Source of the DNA: an uncultured Pseudoteredinibacter sp.
GTDB taxonomy: Bacteria > Pseudomonadota > Gammaproteobacteria > Pseudomonadales > Cellvibrionaceae
Direction of reading: 5' to 3'
Assembly: GCF_947502065.1 (NCBI RefSeq)
Contig: NZ_CANMYE010000006.1
Coordinates: 1 to 64,000 of the forward strand
Length of the DNA stretch: 64,000 bases
Position 1 is the stretch's first letter. Every line of letters begins with the position of its first letter. The notes beneath the pieces were generated by a model that was not told the DNA's origin, did not search any database, and saw only the letters and a list, made by a program, of their open reading frames with translations. The translations under genes and the position numbers were made by a program. Positions 6,629-14,658 of this stretch are shown here, piece by piece.

Positions 6629-7831
6629 TTAGGCGATAAGTTTGGCCGTTTCTTGGGCGATTATCTTTTCTTCATTGGTGGGGATAACTAAGCACTGTAT
6701 GGCCGAGTTGGGCTTATTGATACGTGCCTTGCCTTGAGCATTGCACTGTTCATCAAGCTGCAAACCAAGCCAGCTGCAGCGCTCGCCAATACGCTGGCGT
6801 ATTTCGACTGAGTTTTCGCCAATGCCACCGGTAAATACGATGCTGTCTAGGCCTTCCAGGGTGCCAGCTAGGCGGGCGATCTCCAATGCTGCGCGGTAGC
6901 AGAATATATCGACGGCCAGCTTGGCCTCTTCGGCATCAGATTCCAACAGAACTTTCATTTCAGAGCTAATACCCGAAACACCTAGGCAGCCGCTTTGGCG
7001 ATAGAGTAAATCTTCTAGCTCATCGAGGCTGAGGTTTTTTTCGCGTTGTAAATACAGCAAAACGCCAGGGTCGATACTGCCAGTGCGGCTGCCCATGACG
7101 AGGCCTTCTAGGGCGCTAAAGCCCATGCTGGAAGCTACTGATTTGCCCGCTTGCATGGCACACATGCTAGCGCCAGAGCCTAGGTGGCAGACAACGGTTT
7201 TATTGGCACTGAGGTTTTCCTGCGCCAGTTGTTCGGCAATATATTGATAACTTAAGCCATGAAAGCCATAACGTTGCACGCCCGCTTCACGATATTGTTT
7301 GGGAATGGCATAGCTGCGCTCTAGTTCTGATTGTCCGACATGGAACATGGTATCAAAGCAGGCAACTTGCTTTACGCCTGGGCGGAGGCTTTGACATAAC
7401 TCGATAAGTTTAATGTTAAAGGGCTGATGCAACGGCGCCAAAGGAATAAAATCACTTAATTGATTTAGGGCTTGCTCATCAATAATACGGGCTGCAGAAA
7501 AGAGTTCGCCGCCATGCACAACACGATGACCAATCGCGGCGATATTTATTTCGCTTGCCTGCTGCGCTAAGAAGTCGAGGGCAAACTGTAGGCAGTATTT
7601 ATGAGCAGCCAAAGATTGCTCATCGCTTGCCTCTTCGGTTTTAGGAATATTCAGCGAGATCTTTTGCTTTTCAATATTACCTTGGTAGCTTGCGCCGGGT
7701 TTTATATTAACCCGTGCATCACCGTAAATATCCGATGTATCTAGGCGCAGCAATAGCTCGCGGTTATTCTTATTGAATAGCCCAAGCTTTAAGCTGGAAG
7801 AGCCTGCATTAACCGTTAAGATTGCATCCAT
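6629..7831 (-). CDS. ackA: Acetate kinase
   Basis: Catalyses acetyl phosphate + ADP = acetate + ATP. The 400 residues match the family length. Visible motifs are LTVNAGSSSLKLGLF at the N terminus (phosphate-binding), GHRVVHGGE around residue 105, CFDTMFHVG, YGFHGLSYQYI, and VFTGGIGENSVEIR near the C terminus. The start is preceded by TAGGAA. It is 17 bases downstream of the phosphotransacylase gene in the same direction, so the two form the usual acetate/acyl-phosphate operon. The normal partner would be a long Pta; here it is the short type. Confidence 0.93.
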   Translation of the reverse strand: MDAILTVNAGSSSLKLGLFNKNNRELLLRLDTSDIYGDARVNIKPGASYQGNIEKQKISLNIPKTEEASDEQSLAAHKYCLQFALDFLAQQASEINIAAIGHRVVHGGELFSAARIIDEQALNQLSDFIPLAPLHQPFNIKLIELCQSLRPGVKQVACFDTMFHVGQSELERSYAIPKQYREAGVQRYGFHGLSYQYIAEQLAQENLSANKTVVCHLGSGASMCAMQAGKSVASSMGFSALEGLVMGSRTGSIDPGVLLYLQREKNLSLDELEDLLYRQSGCLGVSGISSEMKVLLESDAEEAKLAVDIFCYRAALEIARLAGTLEGLDSIVFTGGIGENSVEIRQRIGERCSWLGLQLDEQCNAQGKARINKPNSAIQCLVIPTNEEKIIAQETAKLIA

Positions 7832-7848
7832 AGCAATATTCCTACGCC

Positions 7849-8769
7849 CTAGTTTTTGTGGAGTACCAGTTGTGAAGCCAAGGCGCAGCTGGCCAATCTG
7901 GCAAAGGTGCCATCGGCGCGGCTATTTAGGACGATAGGCACTTTAGCACCAAGGGCGATACCGGCCGATTTGGCATTAGCTAAATACATTAATTGTTTGG
8001 CAATCATATTGGCTGATTCTAAATCGGGCGCTAATAAAATATCGGCATCACCCGATACTGGCGAATCAATATGTTTATCTTCGGCGGCCTGTTTTGAGAT
8101 GGCATTATCAAAGGCTAGTGGGCCATCTAAAATGCCCCCTTTAATTTGCCCTCTATCGGCCATTTTACATAGTGCAGCCGCATCGATGGTGGCTGGCATA
8201 TAGGATTTCACTTTTTCTACTGCGGCCAGTATGGCGACTTTAGGTTCGCTAACCCCCAATGCATGACAGAGATCGATACAGTTTTGTACGATGTCTTTTT
8301 TCTGGGGCAACTTTGGATCAATATTGATAGCGGCATCGGTAATCATTAAGGGTTTGTGGTAGCTCGGTACATCTAAAACAAACACATGGGATAGGCGACG
8401 CTCTGTTCTGATGCCATGCTGTTTGTCGATGACGGCATCTAACAATTCGGCGGTTGAAAGATCGGCTTTCATTAATATTTCCGCTTGCTGCTCTTTTACC
8501 ATGGCTACCGCTTTGTCGGCTGCGGCATGGCTGTGCGGGGTGTCGATAATGGCATAAGGGCTGATGTCCAGGCCTTCTTCTTCGGCGCAGGCGCGAATGC
8601 GAGCTTCTGGCCCTATCAGTATAGGTTCGATAATACCTTTCTCGGCAGCTTCAACGGCGCCGCAAAGACCATTTTGCGCTACTGGGTGGACGACTGCTGT
8701 GCGTATGGGGCGTGCGGCAATGGCGCGCTCTATAAATTGTTCTAATTGGCCGTGTGCAGCATTCATCAT
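7849..8769 (-). CDS. Phosphate acetyl/butyryltransferase, short form
   Basis: Protein of 306 residues, the PTA_PTB fold without the DRTGG and P-loop domains of long E. coli-type Pta. It converts acyl-CoA and phosphate to acyl phosphate and CoA. Motifs include AVVHPVAQNGLCGAVEAAEKG at the N terminus, VPSYHKPLMITDAAINIDP in the middle, and GGILDGPLAFDNAIS followed by ILLAPDLESANM towards the end. Start ATGATG with AGGAAC upstream. Substrate range (acetyl or butyryl/propionyl) cannot be read from sequence. It is first in an operon with ackA. Confidence 0.88.
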   Translation of the reverse strand: MMNAAHGQLEQFIERAIAARPIRTAVVHPVAQNGLCGAVEAAEKGIIEPILIGPEARIRACAEEEGLDISPYAIIDTPHSHAAADKAVAMVKEQQAEILMKADLSTAELLDAVIDKQHGIRTERRLSHVFVLDVPSYHKPLMITDAAINIDPKLPQKKDIVQNCIDLCHALGVSEPKVAILAAVEKVKSYMPATIDAAALCKMADRGQIKGGILDGPLAFDNAISKQAAEDKHIDSPVSGDADILLAPDLESANMIAKQLMYLANAKSAGIALGAKVPIVLNSRADGTFARLASCALASQLVLHKN

Positions 8770-9074
8770 AATTATGGGTTCCTATAAGCGCCTTAGATGG
8801 CTAGAAAGATAGCTCAAGTTTTGTCTTAGAGTATATCGGCTTTAAGTTAACAGAATATGATTTATATCGGTTTTTAATTCCACCAGCTTATGGAAATTAA
8901 TGTTGGCAGTCGCCTGAATAAACCCAGTATACTGCTGTGACTTTATGCTGTGCGATAACAACAATAAGCTTGGGCAAATGCGTTGGCCTAATTGACTCAT
9001 AAAGCTGAGTAATAAAGTCGCACGGTAAAGTGGCAGGCAAGATAACAATAACGATCAGAAAAACGGACACAACT
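8770..9074. promoter_or_regulatory. Divergent intergenic region, no clear motif
   Basis: AT-rich spacer between the phosphotransacylase operon (left) and the permease gene (right). It must hold both promoters. I see no convincing -35/-10 pair, palindrome or hairpin. An open frame of 68 codons on the minus strand lacks coding character. Confidence 0.4.
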
Positions 9075-10433
9075 ATGAGTAATAAAGGCGAGCAAGCTGA
9101 AAAGTCAGCAGGTTTTCAGTGGCTGGGTTTTACTGCACGCATTCCATTTGTTCACACTCGGGTTTGTTGGCCTGAGCTGTTTCAGGGTATTTTAATTTCG
9201 GCGGCTACCGCTTTGGCTTTGGTGCCTTTGTTAACGGGCTATTTTGGTTTGAGCTTTGAAGAGGCGATTGCGATGTCGTTTATTCACAGCTTTTTGATCA
9301 GTGCTTCGTGGATGATCTTTGGCGAGCCTTATGCCTCTGGTTGGTTAACGCCAGCTTTGCCGTTTGTGTTAACGCTGTTGTTGTCGGACAGTTTTAGCAG
9401 TGCCACTGAGCGGCTGCAGATGATGACGGCTATTTCTTTGGATTTTGCGATTTTGCTGGCCATTCTCGGGGTCACGGGGCTTGGGGCTAAGCTGATTAAG
9501 GTGATGCCTGAGGTTTTGAAAGGTGCGGTTATTTTGGGTGCCGCGGTGGCGGCCTTTTTGAAGGTTTTTGATCTGCAGGCCAGTGATAATATTTTTAATA
9601 CTCACCCTTACAGTGCCACTGTGGCGATTGCCTTGTCTTTGCTGCTCGCTTTTTCGGCTCCTATGCATCGTATGGCGGCTAAGTATCCGATGGTGGCTCG
9701 TTTGGTCGCTTTGGGTTTGCTTCCGGGTTTTGTATTGGGTGCTATTGTAGGTGCGGTAACGGGTGAGCTGAAGTTTGATATTCAGATGGGTTTCTTTGCG
9801 CTGCCTATGGTCGATATGTTCAATAAGGTGAGCCCTTTTGTTATTGGCTGGCCAAGTTTGGATATGTTTTTGCAGGGTATTCCGTTGGCTCTGATTGGTT
9901 ACATTTTGTTTTTTGGTGATTTGGTCACCGGTAAGGAAGTCTTGGCGATGGTGGAGAAGAGTCGCGAAGATGAGAAGTTGGATTTTAATGATTCCCGCAC
10001 GCATATTTCTGTGGCGATCCGTAATGTGATCAGTGCTTTGATTGCGCCGTTTTTTCCAACTCAGGGTATTCTTTGGACGGGTATTCATGTGGTGATTGCT
10101 CAGCGTTGGCAGCAGGGTAGGAAGGCGATGAATTCTTTGTATGATGGGATTTCGTCTTATTACATGATGGGTTTGCCGTTTATCTTCTTTATTGCTCCGG
10201 TGGTTACGGGCATTAAGCCGATGATGCCGATTGCTTTGGCGGTGACTTTGGCGCTTACGGGTTTTGCTTGTGCTTATGTGGCGATGAGTAAGGCGAATAA
10301 TAATGCTGAGCGTGGTTGTATGATGCTGTCGGCGGTGTGTTTGGCGGTGATGGATCCTTGGTTGGGGTTGATTTTGGCGGTTCTGTTGAGTGTGTTTTTG
10401 GTGGACTTTAAAGCTGAGACGGATGAGGCATAG
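9075..10433 (+). CDS. SLC23/NCS2-like permease
   Basis: Protein of 452 residues from the ATG at 9075; an upstream in-frame GTG at 9030 would add 15 polar residues and is less likely. About 12-14 membrane helices, with a polar cytoplasmic loop (VEKSREDEKLDFNDSRTH) two-thirds along. The layout (WPELFQGILISAATALALVPLL, GAVILGAAVAAFLK) resembles the solute carrier 23/uracil-xanthine permease superfamily rather than SulP: there is no STAS domain. The substrate is not predictable. The gene is single; codon use in the 3' half is markedly T- and G-rich, which opens a long antisense frame. Confidence 0.75.
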   Translation: MSNKGEQAEKSAGFQWLGFTARIPFVHTRVCWPELFQGILISAATALALVPLLTGYFGLSFEEAIAMSFIHSFLISASWMIFGEPYASGWLTPALPFVLTLLLSDSFSSATERLQMMTAISLDFAILLAILGVTGLGAKLIKVMPEVLKGAVILGAAVAAFLKVFDLQASDNIFNTHPYSATVAIALSLLLAFSAPMHRMAAKYPMVARLVALGLLPGFVLGAIVGAVTGELKFDIQMGFFALPMVDMFNKVSPFVIGWPSLDMFLQGIPLALIGYILFFGDLVTGKEVLAMVEKSREDEKLDFNDSRTHISVAIRNVISALIAPFFPTQGILWTGIHVVIAQRWQQGRKAMNSLYDGISSYYMMGLPFIFFIAPVVTGIKPMMPIALAVTLALTGFACAYVAMSKANNNAERGCMMLSAVCLAVMDPWLGLILAVLLSVFLVDFKAETDEA

Positions 10434-10546
10434 TTGCCCGTACTTTATAGCAGGGTGAGTGTAAGCTTTGGCCATGCTCAGGTTTGATGTGCAGCCTGGA
10501 CCGGTTTTAGCCCATGCGGTAGTTGTTCTGGAACACGCTTAAACCA

Positions 10547-10611
10547 TGGATTCGCGCCATCCGGGCGCTCAGCCTCCGGCCAAGCCCAAAATCCCTCCAA
10601 GGGATTTGGTC
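10547..10611. repeat. Hairpin repeat copy 1
   Basis: Begins TGGATTCGCGCCATCC and contains the stem AAATCCCT-CCA-AGGGATTT. The sister copy at 10634-10699 has a different but still paired stem. Confidence 0.7.
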
Positions 10612-10633
10612 GCGGGCGCTCGACTTCGCAGCG

Positions 10634-10699
10634 TGGATTCGCGCCATCCGGGGCGCTCAGCCTTCGGCCAAGCCCAAATCTCTTCCAAAGAGATTTGTC
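10634..10699. repeat. Hairpin repeat copy 2
   Basis: Begins TGGATTCGCGCCATCC and contains AAATCTCTT-CCA-AAGAGATTT. Relative to copy 1, C-to-T and G-to-A changes on opposite sides of the stem keep the pairing. Confidence 0.7.
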
Positions 10700-10855
10700 A
10701 TGCTGCTCTACGGTTCCTGACCAACTACCGTTAGGGCTAAAGCCTACAATGGAGTTGTTTGAAGGAACCTGTGCTTCCTTTGATGCAGGAGCCCAGTAAT
10801 CATTGCTAGGCTGGCTTAAGGTAGATGAGACTGAGATTTTCCAAATCACAGATAC

Positions 10856-10881
10856 AAAAAAGCCCGGAGGTCCGGGCTTTA
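10856..10881 (-). terminator. Rho-independent terminator of the DUF6316-type gene
   Basis: On the minus strand: AAAGCCCGGA-CC-TCCGGGCTTTTTT, a strong GC stem followed by a T-run, 23 bases beyond the stop codon of the gene at 10904. Confidence 0.9.
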
Positions 10882-10903
10882 AGAAATTGGTTTGCTCGCT
10901 TTT

Positions 10904-11137
10904 TTAGGCGGCTGATTGGTATTTTTTGAGTGTGTCGGCAAAAGCTGGCTTTTCACAGACAAACTCTACAAAGGCGTCGACACCGGCACTAGCTTGGTTT
11001 AAGTCATCAAACGGGCCAATATTAATTTGCTCGCGTGTGCTGTAATACCAGTAATCTCCCGCTTTAAAGCAGCGTTCGCTTCGCGGCGGAACTCGTCCTG
11101 ATTCGCCTCTCCTGGGTTGCGTATTAAGTGCTGTCAT
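10904..11137 (-). CDS. Small conserved protein (DUF6316-like)
   Basis: Protein of 77 residues with a strong Shine-Dalgarno (GGGAGGAG) before its ATG. The core GDYWYYSTREQINIGPFDDLNQA resembles the short DUF6316 proteins of pseudomonads and relatives, in which an aromatic strand pair is followed by GPF and a helix. Cytoplasmic, function unknown. A CGATAA/TTATCG palindrome sits about 57 bases upstream of the start and a strong terminator follows, so it is a well-isolated single-gene unit. Assignment to the family is from memory of the motif. Confidence 0.65.
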   Translation of the reverse strand: MTALNTQPRRGESGRVPPRSERCFKAGDYWYYSTREQINIGPFDDLNQASAGVDAFVEFVCEKPAFADTLKKYQSAA

Positions 11138-11193
11138 CGGTACTCCTCCCTGTTACGCACTGTGTTGTCATGGCTATATTCTAGCCTATGAAT

Positions 11194-11211
11194 CGATAAA
11201 TGCGATTATCG
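11194..11211. promoter_or_regulatory. CGATAA palindrome upstream of the small gene
   Basis: CGATAA-ATGCGA-TTATCG followed by TTTAGT. Nearly the same word precedes secB at 17178-17201, also followed by TTTAGT. Possible operator of a shared regulator. Confidence 0.4.
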
Positions 11212-11269
11212 TTTAGTCTAATTGGGAGAAATTCATACTAATCTCCTACATTGACTAAAAATAGATCAA

Positions 11270-12040
11270 TTAGGGCGGGCCTGCCACTTGGTTGGAGAAG
11301 TTTTGTGCGCTAGTTCCACTTAATAGTGTGGAAATGTGCACAAATTCAATGCCGGCGATGCGCAGTGGAGGGGTTAAGCGCTCTAGGACTTCTAGGGTCT
11401 CAGGGTAAGGGTGGCCGATGGCGATGGCGTAGCCGGTGCGTTTGGCGTGTTTGATGGCTTTTTCTAGCTGAGCCAAGATATCTTGGTGGTCACGGCTGTT
11501 GTCTAGAAATACGTCGCGGCTGGCACTTGGGATGTTGTTTTGCTCGGCCATTTGCTGGGCTTGGCTTAATGGGCTGGTGCGGCTATCGATGAAGAAGAAT
11601 GGGGTCTGGCTTAGTTCATCCATTAGCCATTGCATGGCTCGGGCTTGCTCGGTGACGGCTGAGCCCATGTGGTTGTTTACCCCGCGAATATGTGGCACGG
11701 CTGCCAGGCCTAAGCGCACGGCACTCTTGAACTCTTCTTCAGCCATGCCGGTAGTGAGACCGCCTTGTTCTAGTGGAGCAGCTTCATTATGGCTAGCCAT
11801 TGGCAGGTGCAGCATGATTTCTTTGCCGGCTTTGTGCCCGGCATCGGCAAGCTCGGTGGCATTGGGGCTGTGGGGTATCACGGCGAGTGTGACGGGAACG
11901 GGCAGTTTGGCGCTGCGATAGCCGTTATCCAGGTGGTAGCCAATGTCGTCGATAATAATCGCTAGGCGTGGTTTGTCAGCATAGCTCGGTAGGCAGGCTG
12001 TACTTAACAATGCCAGCAGTAAGATAAAGCGGGTTTTCAT
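11270..12040 (-). CDS. Divergent polysaccharide deacetylase (YibQ-like)
   Basis: Exported protein of 256 residues: signal peptide of about 21 residues ending SYA, then the core KPRLAIIIDDIGYHLDNG typical of the divergent polysaccharide deacetylase family (DUF610/YibQ). Later motifs are PVTLAVIPHSPNA, EIMLHLPMAS, GVNNHMGS, FFIDSRTSP and AIAIGHPYPET. The fold is a (beta/alpha) barrel acting on envelope glycans, although activity for this family is not well established. It lies seven bases after ctpA and follows gpmI-envC-ctpA in the same order as in many gammaproteobacteria, which supports an envelope role. Confidence 0.88.
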   Translation of the reverse strand: MKTRFILLLALLSTACLPSYADKPRLAIIIDDIGYHLDNGYRSAKLPVPVTLAVIPHSPNATELADAGHKAGKEIMLHLPMASHNEAAPLEQGGLTTGMAEEEFKSAVRLGLAAVPHIRGVNNHMGSAVTEQARAMQWLMDELSQTPFFFIDSRTSPLSQAQQMAEQNNIPSASRDVFLDNSRDHQDILAQLEKAIKHAKRTGYAIAIGHPYPETLEVLERLTPPLRIAGIEFVHISTLLSGTSAQNFSNQVAGPP

Positions 12041-12047
12041 AAAGCGA

Positions 12048-13367
12048 TTATTTCTTGCTCAGCAGGCTTAGGCCTTTCAAGATATTTAGCGCTTCATAAA
12101 GCTGGTTGTCACGCTCTAGCAATTTGCGGCCGTTTTCTTGGCTGCGTTTGCGTTCTTCGGCATCGCTTTCTTCGCCGCCATTACCATTGCCTAGGTGGCC
12201 AGATAGGTCGGCTTCGGTAACTCGTGCTCTTGGCTTTATAGCGGTGAGTCTGGCGCGTTCCACTTCGATATCTGGCTCGATACCTTGTGCTTGGATAGAG
12301 CGGCCGTTAGGGGTGAAGTACAAAGAGGTGGTCAGCTTGATGGCTTTCTCTTTGCTGATGGGGATTACGCTTTGCACTGAGCCTTTACCAAAGCTGCGGG
12401 TGCCAATTACGATGGCGCGGCTGTGATCCTGTAAGGCACCGGCGACAATTTCTGAGGCTGAGGCAGAGCCGCCATTAATTAATACAATAACCGGTAGGCC
12501 ATTGGTAACATCGCCTGCTTCGGCATCGTATTGTGCATTGGCACCTTTAATGCGGCCTTCCGTGTAGACGACGCGCCCGCCATCTAGCAGGGCGTCGGCC
12601 ACTTCAACTGAAGAGCGCAGTACGCCGCCTGGGTTGTTGCGCAAATCGATGATGAGCCCTTTAAGGCTGCTTTCAGATTCTGTTTGTAGCTTTTCAATGG
12701 CTTTTACAAAATCTTTGCCGGTAGGAATCTGGAATTGGGCGATTCGAATTAAGCCGTAGTTGTCATCCAGTAAGCGTGAGCGCACGCTGGTGACCTTAAT
12801 GTAATCGCGGACGATCTCAATATCTTTTGGTTTTTCTAGGCCTTGGCGCATTACCTTTAAGGTGATTTTGCTGCCTTTTTCGCCACGCATGAGTTCGATA
12901 GCTTCGGCTAGGCTTTTGCCTTTGATGCTTTCGTCGTCGATTTTCACAATCAGATCGCCAGCTTCGATTCCGGCTTCGGATGCCGGGGTGTCGTCCATTG
13001 GGCTGATGACCTTCACGAAGCCATCTTCCATTCCGACTTCGATACCTAAGCCACCGTATTGCCCGGTGGTGTTTTCTTTGAGATTGTCAAAGCGGCTGGC
13101 ATCAAGGAAGTTTGAGTGCGGATCTAGCTCGCTGAGCATGCCTTTAATGGCGTACTCGAATAGGGTGGCGTCATCGACTTCTTCGATGTAGCCTGCTCGA
13201 ATATCTTCAAAAACACGGGTAAAGGTGCGCAGGTCGTCCAGTGGCAAGCGGCCTTGTTCGGCTTTGCTTTCGGCCGGTTCAGTTTGGCCGTGACTCATTC
13301 CGGTCGCTAGGCCTAGACACAAGGCAAGGCTGATCTGCTTAATTCGGCTAGGCCTCATAGTTGGCAT
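12048..13367 (-). CDS. ctpA: C-terminal processing peptidase (S41)
   Basis: Periplasmic serine protease of 439 residues that trims envelope proteins. A signal peptide ends near MSHGQ, a PDZ domain runs from about residue 85 to 170 (GGLGIEVGMEDGFVKVISPMDD, AGDLIVKIDD), and the S41 catalytic core follows with NGGSASASEIVAGAL (nucleophile Ser) and RSFGKGSVQS (Lys base). The C terminus is charged and low in complexity. A second ATG three codons in is an equally good start. It belongs to the gpmI-envC-ctpA-deacetylase block, where CtpA-type proteases are linked to murein hydrolase control. Confidence 0.9.
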   Translation of the reverse strand: MPTMRPSRIKQISLALCLGLATGMSHGQTEPAESKAEQGRLPLDDLRTFTRVFEDIRAGYIEEVDDATLFEYAIKGMLSELDPHSNFLDASRFDNLKENTTGQYGGLGIEVGMEDGFVKVISPMDDTPASEAGIEAGDLIVKIDDESIKGKSLAEAIELMRGEKGSKITLKVMRQGLEKPKDIEIVRDYIKVTSVRSRLLDDNYGLIRIAQFQIPTGKDFVKAIEKLQTESESSLKGLIIDLRNNPGGVLRSSVEVADALLDGGRVVYTEGRIKGANAQYDAEAGDVTNGLPVIVLINGGSASASEIVAGALQDHSRAIVIGTRSFGKGSVQSVIPISKEKAIKLTTSLYFTPNGRSIQAQGIEPDIEVERARLTAIKPRARVTEADLSGHLGNGNGGEESDAEERKRSQENGRKLLERDNQLYEALNILKGLSLLSKK

Positions 13368-13484
13368 CCGTTATCCGTTGATTCTTATAGCTAATTCTTA
13401 AGTCGCAACCATATCACAATTACTGGGCGCTGGCGTATCTAATAGGATGGAAGCCGCCGGTCGCCATTGTTTGGGCCGAGCTGC

Positions 13485-14642
13485 TTAGGCGCGGCACCAG
13501 CGTGCTGGATTGGTGGGGTTGCCCTTGTAGCGGATTTCGAAGTACACACCGGATTCTTCCAGCCCGCCGGTATTGCCTACTTTGGCAATGACGTCGTTGC
13601 CATCAACCCAATCCCCGGTTTCTTTAAGCAGGGTTTGATTGTGGGCGTAGAGGCTCATATAGCCTTCACCGTGATCCACGATTATCAACATGCCGTGGCC
13701 CTTGAGGTAATCGGAAAACACCACGCGGCCATGGTGAATAGCGCGCACCGGGCGGCCGTCATTGGCGCGGATAAAAACGCCTTGCCACTTTAACTTGCCA
13801 TCGGCGCGTGGGCTGCCATAGCGATGGCGAATGCGGCCGCTGCTGGGCCACTTTAATTTACCTTTGCGCTTTTTAAAGGCCACGCCATTACTGGGCAGTT
13901 TGATGTTGGCCAATGTTTGGCTAACTTCGTCCAATAACTTTTGTAGGCGCTTTTGGTCGGCCGCTTTGCTGATTAGCTGGGCATCTTTTGAAGCCAGGGT
14001 TTTATTTAATGCCGCTAGGGTGCGGCGGCGTTCGGCTTGCTTTGACGTCAGCGCTTGGTGTTGAGTTTGTAGGCGGCTTTGCTGTTCGCTAATGGCCTCT
14101 GCTTGCGCCAAAATCTTTGGCTCAATCTCATCCAGTCTGGCGATGGTTTGACGAAACTCATCCAGTTTGGCTTGGCGCGCTTCGACAATATATTGGTAGT
14201 AGCGCAGCTGCCGGCTAAATTTATCCGGCTCTTGCTGGTTTAACAGTAGGCGAAGATTACCTTGCTGGCCTAAACGATAAGCTCCGTTTATTTCTTCGCC
14301 AATATGTTTTTGCTGGCTACGCTTTTGCTGCTGAAGTTGCGCCCGCTCGTTATTGAGCCGGCTTAACTGCTTTTTTTGGCTGGCAAGTTCCCCTTTTAAG
14401 CGGTCAATTTTCTTTAGCAGTTTGGCAATATCCTCTTCCGAACCCTGCAGTTGGTTTTGCAAAGTGTTACGGCTCGATTTTACCGAATTAATTTCACGCT
14501 TAAGCTCGGCGATGGTCTCGCGCAATTGTTTGAGTTTGTTTTCGTATTCCGTAGCTGATTCCTGTGCCATCGGCGCGCTTGCCCAAAGCAAGCAGGCGCA
14601 TAGGCTGGAATAGCGGGCCAAACGGGCAAAAAAACTTTGCAT
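13485..14642 (-). CDS. envC: Murein hydrolase activator EnvC
   Basis: Periplasmic cell-division protein of 385 residues: signal peptide (about 26 residues), a long coiled coil (residues about 30-240: ENKLKQLRETIAELKREINS onward), then a C-terminal LytM domain. The M23 metal ligands are not conserved: the usual HxH is GVYFEIRY, as expected of an EnvC that activates amidases rather than cutting murein. The start has GGAGAAAA upstream. It follows gpmI by 16 bases and precedes ctpA. Confidence 0.9.
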   Translation of the reverse strand: MQSFFARLARYSSLCACLLWASAPMAQESATEYENKLKQLRETIAELKREINSVKSSRNTLQNQLQGSEEDIAKLLKKIDRLKGELASQKKQLSRLNNERAQLQQQKRSQQKHIGEEINGAYRLGQQGNLRLLLNQQEPDKFSRQLRYYQYIVEARQAKLDEFRQTIARLDEIEPKILAQAEAISEQQSRLQTQHQALTSKQAERRRTLAALNKTLASKDAQLISKAADQKRLQKLLDEVSQTLANIKLPSNGVAFKKRKGKLKWPSSGRIRHRYGSPRADGKLKWQGVFIRANDGRPVRAIHHGRVVFSDYLKGHGMLIIVDHGEGYMSLYAHNQTLLKETGDWVDGNDVIAKVGNTGGLEESGVYFEIRYKGNPTNPARWCRA

Positions 14643-14658
14643 ACTTTTCTCCGCGTTA

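Larger units (their letters stand above)
10503..10744. repeat. GC-rich element with 32-bp terminal inverted repeats
   Basis: Left arm 10503-10534 (beginning GGTTTTAGCCC) and right arm 10712-10744 (reverse complement beginning GGCTTTAGCCC) match at 26 of 32 bases. They enclose two direct repeats with an 87-base period. The element does not code for a credible protein and stands out as GC-rich. It looks like a non-autonomous mobile element or REP/BIME-type cluster. Positions between 10434 and 10903 outside it show only a terminator. Confidence 0.65.

Noticed and set aside
9369..10475. A 368-codon open frame antisense to the permease gene
   Set aside because: Its composition (Arg, His, Gln, Asn rich) is what the reverse of a T/G-rich membrane-protein gene gives; no domain, start signal or conserved motif.
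10478..10849. A 123-codon open frame on the minus strand across the GC-rich element
   Set aside because: It reads through the inverted and direct repeats and repeats its own sequence; the structure is explained by the DNA repeats.
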